Assembly (NCBI GenBank): GCA_026119855.1
Contig: JAOWBW010000567.1
Coordinates: 248,001-312,000, forward strand
DNA length: 64,000 nucleotides
Source of the DNA: Campanula takesimana
Lineage: Eukaryota; Streptophyta; Magnoliopsida; Asterales; Campanulaceae
Reading direction: 5' to 3'
In this document: piece by piece, positions 63,991 through 64,000 of the stretch
How positions within the stretch are numbered: the first letter of the stretch is position 1
Layout of the letters: every line of letters begins with the position of its first letter
The notes under the pieces: model-generated
Databases searched by the model: none
The model's input: only the letters and a program-made list of their open reading frames with translations
What the model was told of the DNA's origin: nothing
Made by a program: the position numbers and the translations under genes

Positions 63991-64000
63991 GGATCTAAAC

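Larger units (their letters stand above)
63352..64000 (-). repeat. Tat-E-type LTR in inverted orientation, running off the window
   Basis: On the minus strand it ends GTATCCACA at 63352. It carries GTGGCGACTCTCA, TTTGACCCCCGAACCC and a CTACG-type motif, in the order seen at 62200-62558. It is diverged from the Tat-E copies. Confidence 0.8.

Noticed and set aside
1..64000. tRNA, rRNA, snoRNA or microRNA genes
   Set aside because: I looked for tRNA-like arms and known rRNA phrases and found only primer-site complements. No folding or search tool could be run.

Overview
This window is plant nuclear heterochromatin made almost entirely of nested retrotransposons. I see no ordinary host gene, tRNA, rRNA or CRISPR array. 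The plant assignment rests on Ty3/gypsy elements of the Tat/Ogre type (PBS of the form TGGCGACTCTGCTGGGGA, a second RNase H between the gypsy RNase H and integrase, extra genes after integrase), a plant-type Ty1/copia element, and L1 LINEs whose ORF2 ends in an RNase H. The repeat load suggests a large dicot-like genome; the species cannot be read from the sequence.

Layout. (1) 1-16841 is a minus-strand nest. A Tat pol (Tat-G, 14159-16841) is interrupted by a second Tat element (Tat-D: LTR 12918-14158, PBS, leader, gag 276-1298). Tat-D is interrupted by a copia element (2196-12587), whose gag-pol frame is split by a 3.1 kb solo LTR (6578-9673) with a perfect 5-bp target duplication. (2) 16842-62558 is a plus-strand Tat element (Tat-E). 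Its 5' LTR (16842-17581) was hit by another Tat element (Tat-A, 17582 to about 35826), which carries a full-length L1 (24134-30330) in its integrase. The 3' end of Tat-A and the 5' half of Tat-E are missing, and the two are fused near 35826. Tat-E continues with pol, antisense genes and a 3' LTR starting at 43262. That LTR is split by a truncated L1 (43716-44277), by a complete 16.1 kb Tat element (Tat-C, 44418-60485, perfect GGTAG duplication) and by a solo copia LTR (60798-62175). (3) 62559-64000 holds a fragment of a Tat-E relative followed by an inverted Tat-E-type LTR that runs off the window.

The most unusual content is not in pol. Tat-A, Tat-E and Tat-C each carry, between integrase and the 3' LTR, a gene on the opposite strand for a plant-mobile-domain-like protein. 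Tat-A and Tat-E carry a second one with introns; in Tat-E all three introns have GT-AG ends and phase 0. Upstream TATA boxes suggest these antisense genes have their own promoters. In Tat-A the antisense promoter carries the same paired palindrome (core TCTCGTACGAGA) as the LTR. Several other LTR families here (copia, Tat-D, Tat-E, both solo LTRs) also carry repeated CG-centred motifs, mostly 20-23 bp apart and sometimes 29-30 bp, upstream of the TATA box. Separately, a motif with outer arms CTACG/CGTAG and a covarying inner hairpin recurs about eleven times in non-coding parts of the Tat elements.

Nearly all gag and pol genes are broken by stops, frameshifts, deletions or insertions. The one long intact frame is the antisense plant-mobile-domain-like ORF of Tat-C (55114-56556).
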